From the NCBI GenBank assembly GCA_964489245.1, contig CAZAXU010000003.1, forward strand, positions 1-64,000: a DNA stretch of 64,000 bases, written 5' to 3'. This DNA comes from CAZAXU01 sp964489245. GTDB taxonomy: Bacteria > Bacteroidota > Bacteroidia > Flavobacteriales > Flavobacteriaceae. Made by a program: the position numbers and the translations under genes. The notes beneath the pieces are model-generated. The model saw nothing but the letters and a program-made list of their open reading frames with translations, searched no databases and was not told the origin of the DNA. Below, in pieces: positions 42,897-52,128 of this stretch. Position 1 is the first letter of the stretch. Every line of letters begins with the position of its first letter.

Positions 42897-44681
42897 ATGT
42901 CAGGATACACTCAAGAACAAGATCAAAAACAAATATTAGGACATCCGATAGGATTATTTGTGTTGTTCTTTACGGAAATGTGGGAACGCTTCAGTTACTA
43001 TGGCATGCGTGCCATTCTCATACTTTTTCTAATTGCCAAAATAAGTGAAGGCGGTTGGGGCTGGGAAAGAAAAGAAGCAACTGCCCTTTTTGGTTGGTAT
43101 GTGATGTTGGTTTATTTTTTACCTCTACTCGGCGGCTGGTTGGCAGACCACAAATGGGGGCATGTCAAAACAGTAATTGTCGGTGCGTCAATCATCACTT
43201 TAGGGCATGCATCCATGGCAGTTGCCGATCTGAACATAGGAATTGATTTGAAATTTTTGTTTTATTTCGGATTGCTTTTCATCGTGTTGGGAACAGGACT
43301 TTTTAAACCAAATATGTCTTCTATCGTGGGAAAAATGTATCCAACCAATAGCCCTAAGAAGGATGGTGCTTATACCATTTTCTATATGGGAGTGAATTCA
43401 GGTGCCTTTATCGGAACTTTGCTGGTGGGTTGGATTGGAGAACATTATAATTGGAGTTGGGGATTTGGCTTGGCAGGAATCTTTATGTTGTTCGGGTTGT
43501 TGCAATTTGCCAATGCCAGAAGAATTTTTGGCGAAGCAGCCAATAAACCGCAGCCCAAGACAATGGATCTAAGTGAAGAAGAACTTAAAAAACAAGTGCC
43601 TTTCACCCAAACGGATTTAATACTTGCCTCGATAGGAGGAGTTTTGGCGATTTCTTGGATTGTAGATGGAATTTATAATGTGGTCACACGTGGTGGTCAT
43701 TTTTTGAAACAAAATTTTATGGAGTTCGATTTGTTGGGAAACCATTTTAATATGGGACTCGGAACATTTTTATTCTTGCTGTCTATATTTATATTTGTCG
43801 TGTTGGGACTTTCAAGGATTGTTAGATTTGAGACGATTGAAAGAGATAGACTGATTGTGGTCTTTATCATTGCTTTTTTTGTAGTTTTCTTTTGGGCGAG
43901 TTTTGAGCAAGCCGGAACTTCCATGACATTGTTTGCCAGAGATTATACCAGTAGGGTGCTGACAGGTAACTGGGGAATGATTTATAAAACTTTTGATGTG
44001 ATTATCTCGTTGATTCCCATGCTTATTTTGACATGGATTATCAGTAAATTGGCAACATCCATATACAACACATATCCTTTAACGGTTATTTTTACAACGA
44101 TTAGTTTTGTCATTATTTGGTATCTCGTAATCATGAGAGTTTATGATAAAATTACGGGAGAAAACACTTTGGTTGATACTTCGTGGTTTCAAATACTCAA
44201 TCCTTTTTTTATTGTTATTTTAGCACCTTTATATTCCAAAATTTGGAAAAAATATAAATTTTCCGGACCACAAAAATTTTCAATCGGTCTCACTTTGTTA
44301 GGCTTTGGTTTTGGCATGTTGGCTTATGGCGCCCTTGAAATACCAAACGGTGCCAAAACAGCTTCTGTCAGCATGCTTTGGCTGTTGCTGGCTTATTTGT
44401 TGCATACCATGGGAGAACTGGCAATTTCTCCGGTAGGACTTTCTTATGTAAGCAAATTGACACCGGGAAGAATGCTGGCATTTCTGTTCGGAATTTGGTA
44501 TGTGTTCACCGGTTTGGCAGGTAAATTGGCAGCAACCATGGCAGAAAATATGGACGATATTGCGGCGCAACAAGGCTTGTCAGGCTTTTTCCTGATATTT
44601 ACAATCATTCCCATCATTGCAGCCCTGATAATCCTACTGCTTAATAGACCGATTAAAAGAATGATGCACGGCATTGAATAG
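42897..44681 (+). CDS. POT family peptide:H+ symporter (third of three)
   Basis: The 594-residue transporter has the classic EMWERFSYYGMRA at residues about 23-35, FTIFYMGVNSGAF-type second motif (YTIFYMGVNSGAFIG, about residue 160), and 12-14 helices. It is predicted to import small peptides with protons. It is separately transcribed from the other two, because a terminator precedes it. Its stop lies 1 base from the convergent mutS2 stop. Confidence 0.9.
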   Translation: MSGYTQEQDQKQILGHPIGLFVLFFTEMWERFSYYGMRAILILFLIAKISEGGWGWERKEATALFGWYVMLVYFLPLLGGWLADHKWGHVKTVIVGASIITLGHASMAVADLNIGIDLKFLFYFGLLFIVLGTGLFKPNMSSIVGKMYPTNSPKKDGAYTIFYMGVNSGAFIGTLLVGWIGEHYNWSWGFGLAGIFMLFGLLQFANARRIFGEAANKPQPKTMDLSEEELKKQVPFTQTDLILASIGGVLAISWIVDGIYNVVTRGGHFLKQNFMEFDLLGNHFNMGLGTFLFLLSIFIFVVLGLSRIVRFETIERDRLIVVFIIAFFVVFFWASFEQAGTSMTLFARDYTSRVLTGNWGMIYKTFDVIISLIPMLILTWIISKLATSIYNTYPLTVIFTTISFVIIWYLVIMRVYDKITGENTLVDTSWFQILNPFFIVILAPLYSKIWKKYKFSGPQKFSIGLTLLGFGFGMLAYGALEIPNGAKTASVSMLWLLLAYLLHTMGELAISPVGLSYVSKLTPGRMLAFLFGIWYVFTGLAGKLAATMAENMDDIAAQQGLSGFFLIFTIIPIIAALIILLLNRPIKRMMHGIE

Positions 44682-44682
44682 T

Positions 44683-46875
44683 TTATTTTCTCAATACCAA
44701 TTCCAAATCTTTGATTGGAACATTGGCAGTAAATTTTCCATAGTTAAGAACAGCCTTATTTTTTTCGAGCTTTTCTATTATGGCATTAGCCTGACTGCCT
44801 TTGATACGAACTTGGTCACCGAGTTGCGGCGTAAAATTCATGGTTTTAATTTCAATTTTTTCCAGTTCTTTTGAAACATTCTTGTTTATCAATTCTTGCT
44901 GAACTTCTTTTTTCAGCTTTTGGGTTTCAAGTTTTGCCGTTTTGGTTTGTTGCTTTTCTTTTTTGCTCTGCTTTTTGGTTTTGTCCAATTGTGGAAATTT
45001 TTTGTTTTTCTCTACCTCAGCCCATTTAAAGACCTGTTGAGTGAGGCGTTTGGCATTCTGATGCTTGAAATAATCTTCAAAAAGTTTTTCTATTTTTTGT
45101 CCGGCGTTAAGCAAATCGTTTTCCAGTTGATAAAGCTTGTTAAAACGATTGAGTTTATGCAATAAGTCTTTGTTGAGTTTCATTTGATTTTTTTGCGTCT
45201 CTTCCAGCACAACTTTTTCTTTGTTGTATTGAGCTTGCAATTCTTTCATACGTTTGATCTCTTTTTGCATTTTCACTAAAGTTTGATCAAATTTCACTTT
45301 ACTTCGACTGACTTTTTTCTTTGACTTATTGATGATACTATAAGGAATTCCGATTTTTTGTGCCACTTCAAACGTAAAAGAACTTCCGGCTTGCCCGATA
45401 TTGAGTTGGTAGGTAGGTTGTAAACTTCGCAAATCAAATTCCATATGCGCATTGATAATTTCAGGAAGTTCATTTGCAATGAGTTTCAGATTATTGTAAT
45501 GTGTGGTGATGATGCCAAAGGCATTTTTTTGATAAAATTCCTCCAAAAAAGCCTCCGCCAAAGCGCCTCCTAATTCAGGATCAGAACCGGTTCCGAATTC
45601 ATCGATTAAGAACAAAGTATTCCGATTGATTTTTTTTAGGAAATTACGCATGTTTTTCAAACGATAACTATAAGTAGAAAGCTGATCTTCAATAGATTGA
45701 TTGTCGCCAATGTCGGTTAAGACATTTTTAAAAACAGGCAGCTGACTATTTTCATGAACCGGAATCAAAATGCCGCTTTGCGTCATTAACTGTAGCAGCC
45801 CGACTGTTTTTAGGCTGATGCTTTTTCCGCCTGCATTTGGTCCTGAAATAATGATAATGCGTTGTCTGTCGTTGAGTTCAATATCTTGTGAAACAACGGA
45901 AACTCCTATGCTTTCATTGGTCAGTTTAAGCAGAGGATGAAAAGCTTTGACCAAACTCAATGAACGATTTGTTGAAAGTGTGGGTTTGATGGCACCTAAT
46001 TGTCGGGCAAATTTTGCTTTTGCAGAGATAAGGTCCAATCGGATTAAAAATAAATTATATGTTTTGAGAATATATTCAAAAGGTTTCAGCTTTTGTGTGA
46101 CTTCTTTCAGAATTCTGACAACCTCTTGTTTCTCATCATATTTCAAACTGAAATAATTTTTTTGTAAGTGTACGGTTGCTTCCGGTTCAATAAAAACAAT
46201 GCTTCCAGTCTTGGAAGTGCCCAATATGCTTCCTTTAACTTTTTTTCTGAAAGCAGCTTGAATACCCAACACGTTTCTGTCTTCGATAATACTTTCTTTG
46301 ATGTCTGCCAAATATCCCAGTTTGTTATATTTTAATCGTTCTTTTGAAAAAATATCTAAGATTTCTTGTTTGACGGAGCGTATCTGTTTTCTGATTTGTT
46401 TGAGCTCCCCTGATGCTCCATCTTTGACCTCTGCATATTGATTGATTTTGCTGTTGATGATTTTGGCAATTTCAGGATGATATTCCAATTTTGCAATTTC
46501 CTTTAATAATGTAGGAAAGTAGGTTTTAAATTTTTCTAAAAACAATTGTAATTTTACTATAATCTCAACAGCTTGTGCAATTTGCAACAATTGTTTGGGC
46601 TCGATAAAAGAATTGTCAACTTTAAGCTTTTTCAAAGCATCATCAAAAGGATCTATCAGATGATGTGGCAATGTGTTTTCGCTTTCCAAAGAAGTCAAAT
46701 ATTCATCGGTAGCGTTTAAGTTGCTTTCAATTTCTTCAAAATCAGTAGCAGGAACAATTTTCAATACGGCATCTTTTGCCTTATCGGAATAAGCAAATTC
46801 AGCAATTTTTTCTAAAATGACATTAAATTCTAAATCTTCTAAAGCTTTAGGATGTATGGATTGAAATTTTCTCAT
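44683..46875 (-). CDS. mutS2: MutS2-type protein without Smr domain
   Basis: The 730-residue protein has the MutS core/clamp domains, the ATPase with Walker A GPNAGGKS (about residue 347) and Walker B FLIDEFGTGSD (about residue 423), and a long lysine/glutamine-rich coiled coil (about residues 530-660). MutS2 proteins act on stalled ribosomes or recombination intermediates. The C-terminus ends with a KOW-like segment (LGDQVRIKGSQANAIIEKL) and shows no Smr nuclease domain, which most MutS2 have. I chose ATG 46875, because the frame extends to a TTG 15 bases upstream. Confidence 0.88.
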   Translation of the reverse strand: MRKFQSIHPKALEDLEFNVILEKIAEFAYSDKAKDAVLKIVPATDFEEIESNLNATDEYLTSLESENTLPHHLIDPFDDALKKLKVDNSFIEPKQLLQIAQAVEIIVKLQLFLEKFKTYFPTLLKEIAKLEYHPEIAKIINSKINQYAEVKDGASGELKQIRKQIRSVKQEILDIFSKERLKYNKLGYLADIKESIIEDRNVLGIQAAFRKKVKGSILGTSKTGSIVFIEPEATVHLQKNYFSLKYDEKQEVVRILKEVTQKLKPFEYILKTYNLFLIRLDLISAKAKFARQLGAIKPTLSTNRSLSLVKAFHPLLKLTNESIGVSVVSQDIELNDRQRIIIISGPNAGGKSISLKTVGLLQLMTQSGILIPVHENSQLPVFKNVLTDIGDNQSIEDQLSTYSYRLKNMRNFLKKINRNTLFLIDEFGTGSDPELGGALAEAFLEEFYQKNAFGIITTHYNNLKLIANELPEIINAHMEFDLRSLQPTYQLNIGQAGSSFTFEVAQKIGIPYSIINKSKKKVSRSKVKFDQTLVKMQKEIKRMKELQAQYNKEKVVLEETQKNQMKLNKDLLHKLNRFNKLYQLENDLLNAGQKIEKLFEDYFKHQNAKRLTQQVFKWAEVEKNKKFPQLDKTKKQSKKEKQQTKTAKLETQKLKKEVQQELINKNVSKELEKIEIKTMNFTPQLGDQVRIKGSQANAIIEKLEKNKAVLNYGKFTANVPIKDLELVLRK

Positions 46876-46897
46876 TAAATTTGTTAGCAAATATTTA

Positions 46898-46905
46898 CAA
46901 AAGTA
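46898..46905 (-). promoter_or_regulatory. Candidate -7 box of mutS2
   Basis: On the minus strand this reads TACTTTTG, 22 bases before the mutS2 start, overlapping the leader of the divergent ung gene. No TTG lies at the usual spacing. Confidence 0.35.
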
Positions 46906-46910
46906 ATAAA

Positions 46911-47579
46911 ATGGACGTAAAAATAGAGTCTTCTTGGAAGGAAATACTGAAAGATGAGTTTGAACAAGATTATTTTAAGAACTTAGTTTCTTTTGTCAAG
47001 CAAGAATATAGAACACAAATATGTTTTCCGAAGGGAAAAGAGATTTTCAATGCTCTGAATCATACTCCTTTCAAAGATGTGAAGCTTGTGATTATGGGGC
47101 AAGATCCTTATCCGAATCCGGGGCATGCACACGGGTTTTGTTTTTCCGTGCAGGAACAAGTGAAGCCTTTTCCTCCTTCATTAATCAATATTTTTAGAGA
47201 AATTGAACAAGATTTAGGCAAATCGTTTCCGGAGAATGGAACTTTGACACGTTGGGCAGACCAAGGCGTTCTGTTGTTGAATGCCGTGCTGACGGTCAGA
47301 AAAGGACAACCTCGTTCTCATCAGGGAAAAGGATGGGAGAAACTGACCAATAAGATTATTGAAAAAATCTCTCAAGAAAAAGAAAATGTGGTTTTTTTGC
47401 TTTGGGGAGGAGACGCTAAACGCAAAGAACAACTCATCGATACAAACAAGCATTATATCCTAAAATCAGGACATCCGTCGCCTTTGAGTGCCAACAGAGG
47501 CTATTGGTTTGGAAATAAACATTTTTCCAAAGCCAATTCATATTTAAAATCAAAAGGATTGAAAGAAATATCTTGGTAG
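46911..47579 (+). CDS. ung: Uracil-DNA glycosylase
   Basis: Ung removes uracil from DNA to start base excision repair. The 222-residue family 1 enzyme shows the catalytic GQDPYPNPGHAHG (about residue 63), FCFSVQ, the NAVLTVRKGQPRSH loop, LLWGGDAK and the DNA-binding histidine loop SGHPSPLSANRGYWF. I start at ATG 46911 (MDVKIESSWKEIL), which matches family N-termini, rather than a TTG 30 bases upstream. It is divergent from mutS2 and convergent with a small lipoprotein gene whose stop lies 2 bases away. Confidence 0.96.
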   Translation: MDVKIESSWKEILKDEFEQDYFKNLVSFVKQEYRTQICFPKGKEIFNALNHTPFKDVKLVIMGQDPYPNPGHAHGFCFSVQEQVKPFPPSLINIFREIEQDLGKSFPENGTLTRWADQGVLLLNAVLTVRKGQPRSHQGKGWEKLTNKIIEKISQEKENVVFLLWGGDAKRKEQLIDTNKHYILKSGHPSPLSANRGYWFGNKHFSKANSYLKSKGLKEISW

Positions 47580-47581
47580 AA

Positions 47582-47755
47582 TTATTCAGAAACTTTTTTA
47601 GACAAGACCAAATCTGAATTGCTTTTATGGATTTCTTGATAATTATTGTTGGATAGCATTCCTCTTTTTGGGCGACAGTTTTTGCTTGAGCCACAAGAAC
47701 TTAGAATTGCCAGTCCTGCAATGATGATTGCCGATAATATGATTTTTCTATACAT
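47582..47755 (-). CDS. Small lipoprotein, 57 residues
   Basis: A 57-residue frame begins with a hydrophobic signal (YRKIILSAIIIAGLAILSSCGSS) that ends in a lipobox with the lipidated cysteine at residue 21. The mature part has a second cysteine (NCRPKRG) and a hydrophilic tail (LSNNNYQEIHKSNSD). Small lipoproteins of this shape are common in Flavobacteriia. Its stop lies 2 bases from the ung stop (convergent). No function is known. Confidence 0.65.
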   Translation of the reverse strand: MYRKIILSAIIIAGLAILSSCGSSKNCRPKRGMLSNNNYQEIHKSNSDLVLSKKVSE

Positions 47756-47813
47756 AATGAATTTTATTTTTTTGTGAATGTACTAAAAATTAGAATAAAA
47801 ACAAATTTATACC

Positions 47814-48845
47814 TTAAAACACCACACCAAATCCAACATTCACAGTGGGATATTCTTGAAGTGCATAACTGGCATATAGTCTCAAAGGAGTCAAATTCAG
47901 CCTGAAGCCAAAAGTGGATTCAAAACCTTCAACGCTGTATTTCATATGTAACGGATCTTTGACTTCAATGACTTCGTTTCTTATCAAATTTCCGTTGTTA
48001 TCTTCGATTCTGAATTTATGTTTGAATGTTCCCAATGCATCAATTCTACTGAAACCTTCAGAATATCCAAATGCCCCAAACAAACTGATAATTTTATAGT
48101 CCATTGATGCAATTGCCTGAAAAGTGATGCTATTTATTCGTGAATCAATGTGTCTGTCATCATCAGGATATTGATAGTCGATATTGATATTGTTAAAAGC
48201 ACCGATTACAGATAAATTAAAATTGCTGCTTTTGTCTTCATCTTTTTTGTTACTTGAAAAATATTGAGAAATACTGTGTTTCACACCTATTCCCAACATA
48301 TTGATTGAACCTCCCGCAATTTTAACACCCGGCAGATATCTGAGTCCAACTTCAGTTCCCATTGGCAATCCCATGGAAAGCTGGAAATTTGGAGCGGGAA
48401 CAGCATTGACGGGCAAATCTTCTTTGATGCCGTTTCCTGCTTCGAGTTCCAAAACTTTTACTTCAAGATTGTTGATTGGGATAATAATTTTCAATCGGCT
48501 ATCTGTGTTTTCTCCCATCGCAGTGGGCAATCGGTTACTTCCGGATTCTAATCTCAAATATTTATATTCCGCATCGTTAAAGGTAAAATTTTCTTTATGC
48601 TTGGGCACAAAAGCGCCGGCAACTGAAAGGTCAAACTCAAATTTAAAAGCTTTGAGTGGTTTCGCAGTTGTGTACCAATTTTCGCTGGTAGCATATAAAA
48701 GCCCTTCCATGAAAGATGTGCTGTAATGCTCCAAATAAATATTAGCATCTTCTTTTGCCGCCACGATATCCGTGAAATCTTGTGCCTTACTCTGCCAAAT
48801 GGAAGAGAGAACAAATACGCTGAAAATTAATAAGCTCGTTTTCAT
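47814..48845 (-). CDS. DUF6588 family outer-membrane-like protein
   Basis: The 343-residue protein has a signal peptide (MKTSLLIFSVFVLSSIWQSKAQ) and a series of amphipathic beta strands ending in an aromatic-rich tail (YASYALQEYPTVNVGFGVVF), as expected for an outer-membrane beta-barrel. It resembles DUF6588, of unknown function. I place the start at 48845; the open frame continues upstream into gyrB without similarity. It follows gyrB by 28 bases on the same strand and is probably co-transcribed. Confidence 0.75.
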   Translation of the reverse strand: MKTSLLIFSVFVLSSIWQSKAQDFTDIVAAKEDANIYLEHYSTSFMEGLLYATSENWYTTAKPLKAFKFEFDLSVAGAFVPKHKENFTFNDAEYKYLRLESGSNRLPTAMGENTDSRLKIIIPINNLEVKVLELEAGNGIKEDLPVNAVPAPNFQLSMGLPMGTEVGLRYLPGVKIAGGSINMLGIGVKHSISQYFSSNKKDEDKSSNFNLSVIGAFNNINIDYQYPDDDRHIDSRINSITFQAIASMDYKIISLFGAFGYSEGFSRIDALGTFKHKFRIEDNNGNLIRNEVIEVKDPLHMKYSVEGFESTFGFRLNLTPLRLYASYALQEYPTVNVGFGVVF

Positions 48846-48873
48846 GAGTATATATTGTTTTGGGATAATAATG

Positions 48874-50817
48874 TTATGCATCTATATTGGCATAAATTGC
48901 GTTTTTCTCTATGAATTCTCTACGCGGCGGGACTTCATCTCCCATTAGCATAGAAAAGACTCTATCCGCTTCTGTTCCATTTTCAATCACTACCTGTTTC
49001 AAAATTCTACTTTCAGGATTCATGGTTGTTTCCCAAAGCTGTTCGGCATTCATTTCTCCCAGACCTTTATACCTTTGAATATGAGCGCCATTCCCAAATT
49101 CATTCATCAGTTTTTCTCTCTCTTCTTCATCCCAAGCATAGGCTTTTTTCTGTCCTTTCTTGACTTGATAGAGCGGAGGAGTGGCAATATAAACATGCCC
49201 GTTTTCAATCAATTCTTTCATATATCTGAAAAAGAACGTCATAATTAATGTCGAGATATGACTTCCATCCACATCGGCATCTGTCATAATGATGACTTTA
49301 TGATAACGAAGTTTTTCCAGATTTAGTGCCTTACTGTCTTCCTCGGTTCCAATGGTTACGCCTAAGGCAGTAAATATATTTTTGATTTCTTCATTGTCAA
49401 ATACTTTGTGTTGCAAGGCTTTTTCAACATTTAAAATTTTTCCTCTCAAAGGAAGAATAGCTTGAAAATTTCTATCACGACCTTGTTTGGCAGTTCCGCC
49501 TGCTGAGTCTCCCTCAACCAGGAATATTTCACAACGTTCTGAATCGGTTTCAGAACAGTCCGATAGTTTTCCGGGCAATCCTGCTCCTCCCATAACGGTT
49601 TTTCGTTGCACCATTTCACGTGCTTTTTTTGCAGCATGTCTGGCCTGGGCGGCAAGAATAACTTTTTCAACGATAATTTTAGCATCTTTTGGATTTTCCT
49701 CCAGATAGTTGGTTAGCATTTCCGAAACGGCTTGACTCACGGGTGCATTAACTTCTCTGTTTCCAAGTTTTGTTTTGGTTTGTCCTTCAAATTGTGGCTC
49801 GGCAACTTTAACAGATATAATTGCCGTTAGACCTTCACGAAAATCATCACCTGAAATTTCAAATTTCAGCTTATCAAGCATTCCTGATTTTTCTGCATAT
49901 TTTTTTAATGTTCCTGTGAGTCCGCGTCTGAAACCGGAAAGGTGTGTGCCTCCTTCATGTGTATTGATGTTGTTCACATATGAATGAATATTTTCTGTAT
50001 AAGAAGTATTGTAAATCAAAGAAACTTCTACGGGAACACCGTTTTTTTCTCCTTCCATGCTGATTACATCTGAAATGATAGGCTCACGATGTGCATCCAA
50101 AAAACGAATAAATTCTTTCAAGCCTTCTTTGCTAAAAAACTCATCTTTTATGTATTCGCCTTTCTCATTTTTGTTTCTGAGATCAGTGATGCTAATGGTA
50201 ATCCCTTTATTCAAAAAGGCGAGTTCTCGCATTCTTAGCGCAAGTGTATCATAATCGAACTCAATGGTCTGTTTAAATATTTCTTTGTCGGGATGAAAAG
50301 TAACCATAGTTCCGGTTTCTTTTGTTTCGCCAACGACTTTCACGGGATAAATAGCTTTCCCTTTTTCATATTCTTGCTGCCAAATTTTACCATCCCTAAA
50401 TACTTGTGCGGTGACATGGTCAGAGAGTGCATTTACAACAGAAACTCCAACTCCATGCAAGCCTCCGGAAACTTTATATGAATCTTTATCGAATTTACCT
50501 CCGGCACCAATTTTGGTCATAACCACTTCAAGGGCGGAAACACCTTCTTTTTTATGCATGCCGACAGGAATTCCCCGACCGTTATCTTTTACAGATACGG
50601 AATTGTCCTCGTGGATAATAACATCAATTTTATCACAATGCCCTGCCATAGCTTCATCAATTGAGTTGTCAGCAACTTCATAAACCAAATGATGTAGCCC
50701 TCGAACACTGATGTCTCCAATATACATGGATGGGCGCATTCTTACATGTTCAATACCCTCCAGTGCCTGAATACTATCGGCTGAATAGCTGTTTTGCTTT
50801 GTCTTATCTTCGCTCAT
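48874..50817 (-). CDS. gyrB: DNA gyrase subunit B
   Basis: GyrB is the ATPase subunit of gyrase, which introduces negative supercoils. The 647-residue protein shows the GHKL site (DNSIDEAMAG, DNGRGIPVG, GLHGVGVSVVNALS), the transducer, and the TOPRIM segments EGDSAGGTAKQGRDR and TDADVDGSHI, with a normal C-terminus (QLWETTMNPESR). Length and the KQGRDR motif identify GyrB rather than ParE. The DUF6588 gene follows on the same strand. Confidence 0.97.
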   Translation of the reverse strand: MSEDKTKQNSYSADSIQALEGIEHVRMRPSMYIGDISVRGLHHLVYEVADNSIDEAMAGHCDKIDVIIHEDNSVSVKDNGRGIPVGMHKKEGVSALEVVMTKIGAGGKFDKDSYKVSGGLHGVGVSVVNALSDHVTAQVFRDGKIWQQEYEKGKAIYPVKVVGETKETGTMVTFHPDKEIFKQTIEFDYDTLALRMRELAFLNKGITISITDLRNKNEKGEYIKDEFFSKEGLKEFIRFLDAHREPIISDVISMEGEKNGVPVEVSLIYNTSYTENIHSYVNNINTHEGGTHLSGFRRGLTGTLKKYAEKSGMLDKLKFEISGDDFREGLTAIISVKVAEPQFEGQTKTKLGNREVNAPVSQAVSEMLTNYLEENPKDAKIIVEKVILAAQARHAAKKAREMVQRKTVMGGAGLPGKLSDCSETDSERCEIFLVEGDSAGGTAKQGRDRNFQAILPLRGKILNVEKALQHKVFDNEEIKNIFTALGVTIGTEEDSKALNLEKLRYHKVIIMTDADVDGSHISTLIMTFFFRYMKELIENGHVYIATPPLYQVKKGQKKAYAWDEEEREKLMNEFGNGAHIQRYKGLGEMNAEQLWETTMNPESRILKQVVIENGTEADRVFSMLMGDEVPPRREFIEKNAIYANIDA

Positions 50818-50850
50818 AAATATCTTTTTTCAGAAAAATTAACATAAATA

Positions 50851-50858
50851 CAAAGATA
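50851..50858 (-). promoter_or_regulatory. Candidate -7 box of gyrB
   Basis: On the minus strand this reads TATCTTTG, 33 bases before the gyrB start. The AT-rich segment between this box and the plus-strand box at 50895 holds no TTG at the usual minus-strand distance. Confidence 0.38.
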
Positions 50859-50868
50859 CTAATTCTTT

Positions 50869-50902
50869 TTGATATTTGTCTAGATTTTTCTTTTTACTTT
50901 TG
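50869..50902 (+). promoter_or_regulatory. Candidate promoter of the glycosyltransferase gene
   Basis: TTG (50869-50871) is followed after 23 bases by TACTTTTG (50895-50902). The -7 box ends 8 bases before the ATG at 50911, so the transcript would have a leader of a few bases at most. Confidence 0.45.
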
Positions 50903-50910
50903 CCTTGTCA

Positions 50911-52050
50911 ATGAGAATTTTATTACTAGGAGAATACAGTCGTCTGCACAATACGCTCAAAGAAGCTTTGCTGTCTTTGGGACATGACGTCATGCTGGTG
51001 AGCACAGGCGATTATTTTAAAAAATTTCCATCGGATATAGACGTTTCTTCCGGATTGTTACGCACAAAATTTACTAAAAAAACAGGCGTTGCATTTTATA
51101 AGTTGTTCAAACTTGATATTTTTAAGAAAGATGTTTATTTCAACTTAAAAAAATATATTGATAGTTTTAAAAATTTTGACGTAGTTCAACTGATTAATGA
51201 AGATGCTTTTGGAATTTATCCTGAAGATGAAATTAAGATTTTGAATAAGATTTTTGCCCGAAACAAAAAATCGTTTGTTCTGGCTTGTGGAGAAGATACA
51301 CATGTAATTGACTATTATAACAGTAGGAAAGTAAGATATTCCATACTTAATGCTTATTTTGAAAACTCAGGTCTTGACAAGCATTTTGCTTTTTCTTTTA
51401 AATATTTGAAACCCGAATATCAGGAGTTGCATCGTTTTGTTTTGGAACATGTTGACGGCATAATACCATCTGATTTAGATTATGCTATTCCATACAGAGG
51501 TATAGACAAGGTTTTGCCTCTCATTCCAAATCCGGTTAATGTTGATCGTTTTGAATTTGAGCCACTTGTTATCAACGGAAAAATCAATATTTTTCATGGA
51601 ATTAATGAATTGAGTTATTATAAGAAAGGGAGCCATATTATTATTGATGTTTTGAATCAAATCGAAAAAAAATATTCCAATAGAGTGAATATCACAACGG
51701 TACGGAATATGCCTTATAATCAATATGTGCAGCTATACAATCAAGCACATATTTTTATTGATCAGCTCTACTCATTTGATCAGGGATTTAATGCTTTGGA
51801 AGCCATGGCAAGAGGCAAATGTGTATTGACGGGCGCAGAAAAAGAATTTGAAACATTTTATAATTTAAATCGAGAAGTGGCGGTGAATGCCAGCCCTGAC
51901 AAAGACAAATTATACCAAACACTCGAAGAATTGATTTTGCATCCGGATAGAATTGTTGATGTGGGTAAAAATGCGAGAAAATTTGTCGAAGAAAAGCATC
52001 ATTACAAAGAAGTGGCAAAGCTTTATATAAATGCATGGCAATCTGTTTAA
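50911..52050 (+). CDS. GT4-like glycosyltransferase
   Basis: The 379-residue protein has the two-domain layout of a GT-B glycosyltransferase: an N-terminal MRILLLGEYSRLH with a glycine-rich loop, a middle region with LIPNPVNVDRFEF, and the C-terminal nucleotide-sugar domain with the FDQGFNALEAMARGKCVLT motif near residue 290. The EAMA box is typical of family 4. The acceptor and sugar are unknown; surface polysaccharide synthesis is likely given the nearby Wzx-type flippase and sugar aminotransferase. I start at ATG 50911, since the two codons upstream begin at a TTG. Confidence 0.82.
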   Translation: MRILLLGEYSRLHNTLKEALLSLGHDVMLVSTGDYFKKFPSDIDVSSGLLRTKFTKKTGVAFYKLFKLDIFKKDVYFNLKKYIDSFKNFDVVQLINEDAFGIYPEDEIKILNKIFARNKKSFVLACGEDTHVIDYYNSRKVRYSILNAYFENSGLDKHFAFSFKYLKPEYQELHRFVLEHVDGIIPSDLDYAIPYRGIDKVLPLIPNPVNVDRFEFEPLVINGKINIFHGINELSYYKKGSHIIIDVLNQIEKKYSNRVNITTVRNMPYNQYVQLYNQAHIFIDQLYSFDQGFNALEAMARGKCVLTGAEKEFETFYNLNREVAVNASPDKDKLYQTLEELILHPDRIVDVGKNARKFVEEKHHYKEVAKLYINAWQSV

Positions 52051-52104
52051 TTAAGGATTTACAATTATTTAAACATTAAAATTTTATAGGTTTATAAAAT
52101 GCCA

Positions 52105-52112
52105 TAACTTTG
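52105..52112 (+). promoter_or_regulatory. Candidate -7 box of mgsA
   Basis: TAACTTTG matches TAnnTTTG and ends 16 bases before the mgsA ATG. No -33 TTG lies at the usual distance. Confidence 0.4.
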
Positions 52113-52128
52113 CAGAAAAATTTTAGTT

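Noticed and set aside
47434..47694. Minus-strand frame of 86 codons over the ung 3' end
   Set aside because: It overlaps ung and competes with the better 57-residue lipoprotein frame, which has a clean lipobox.
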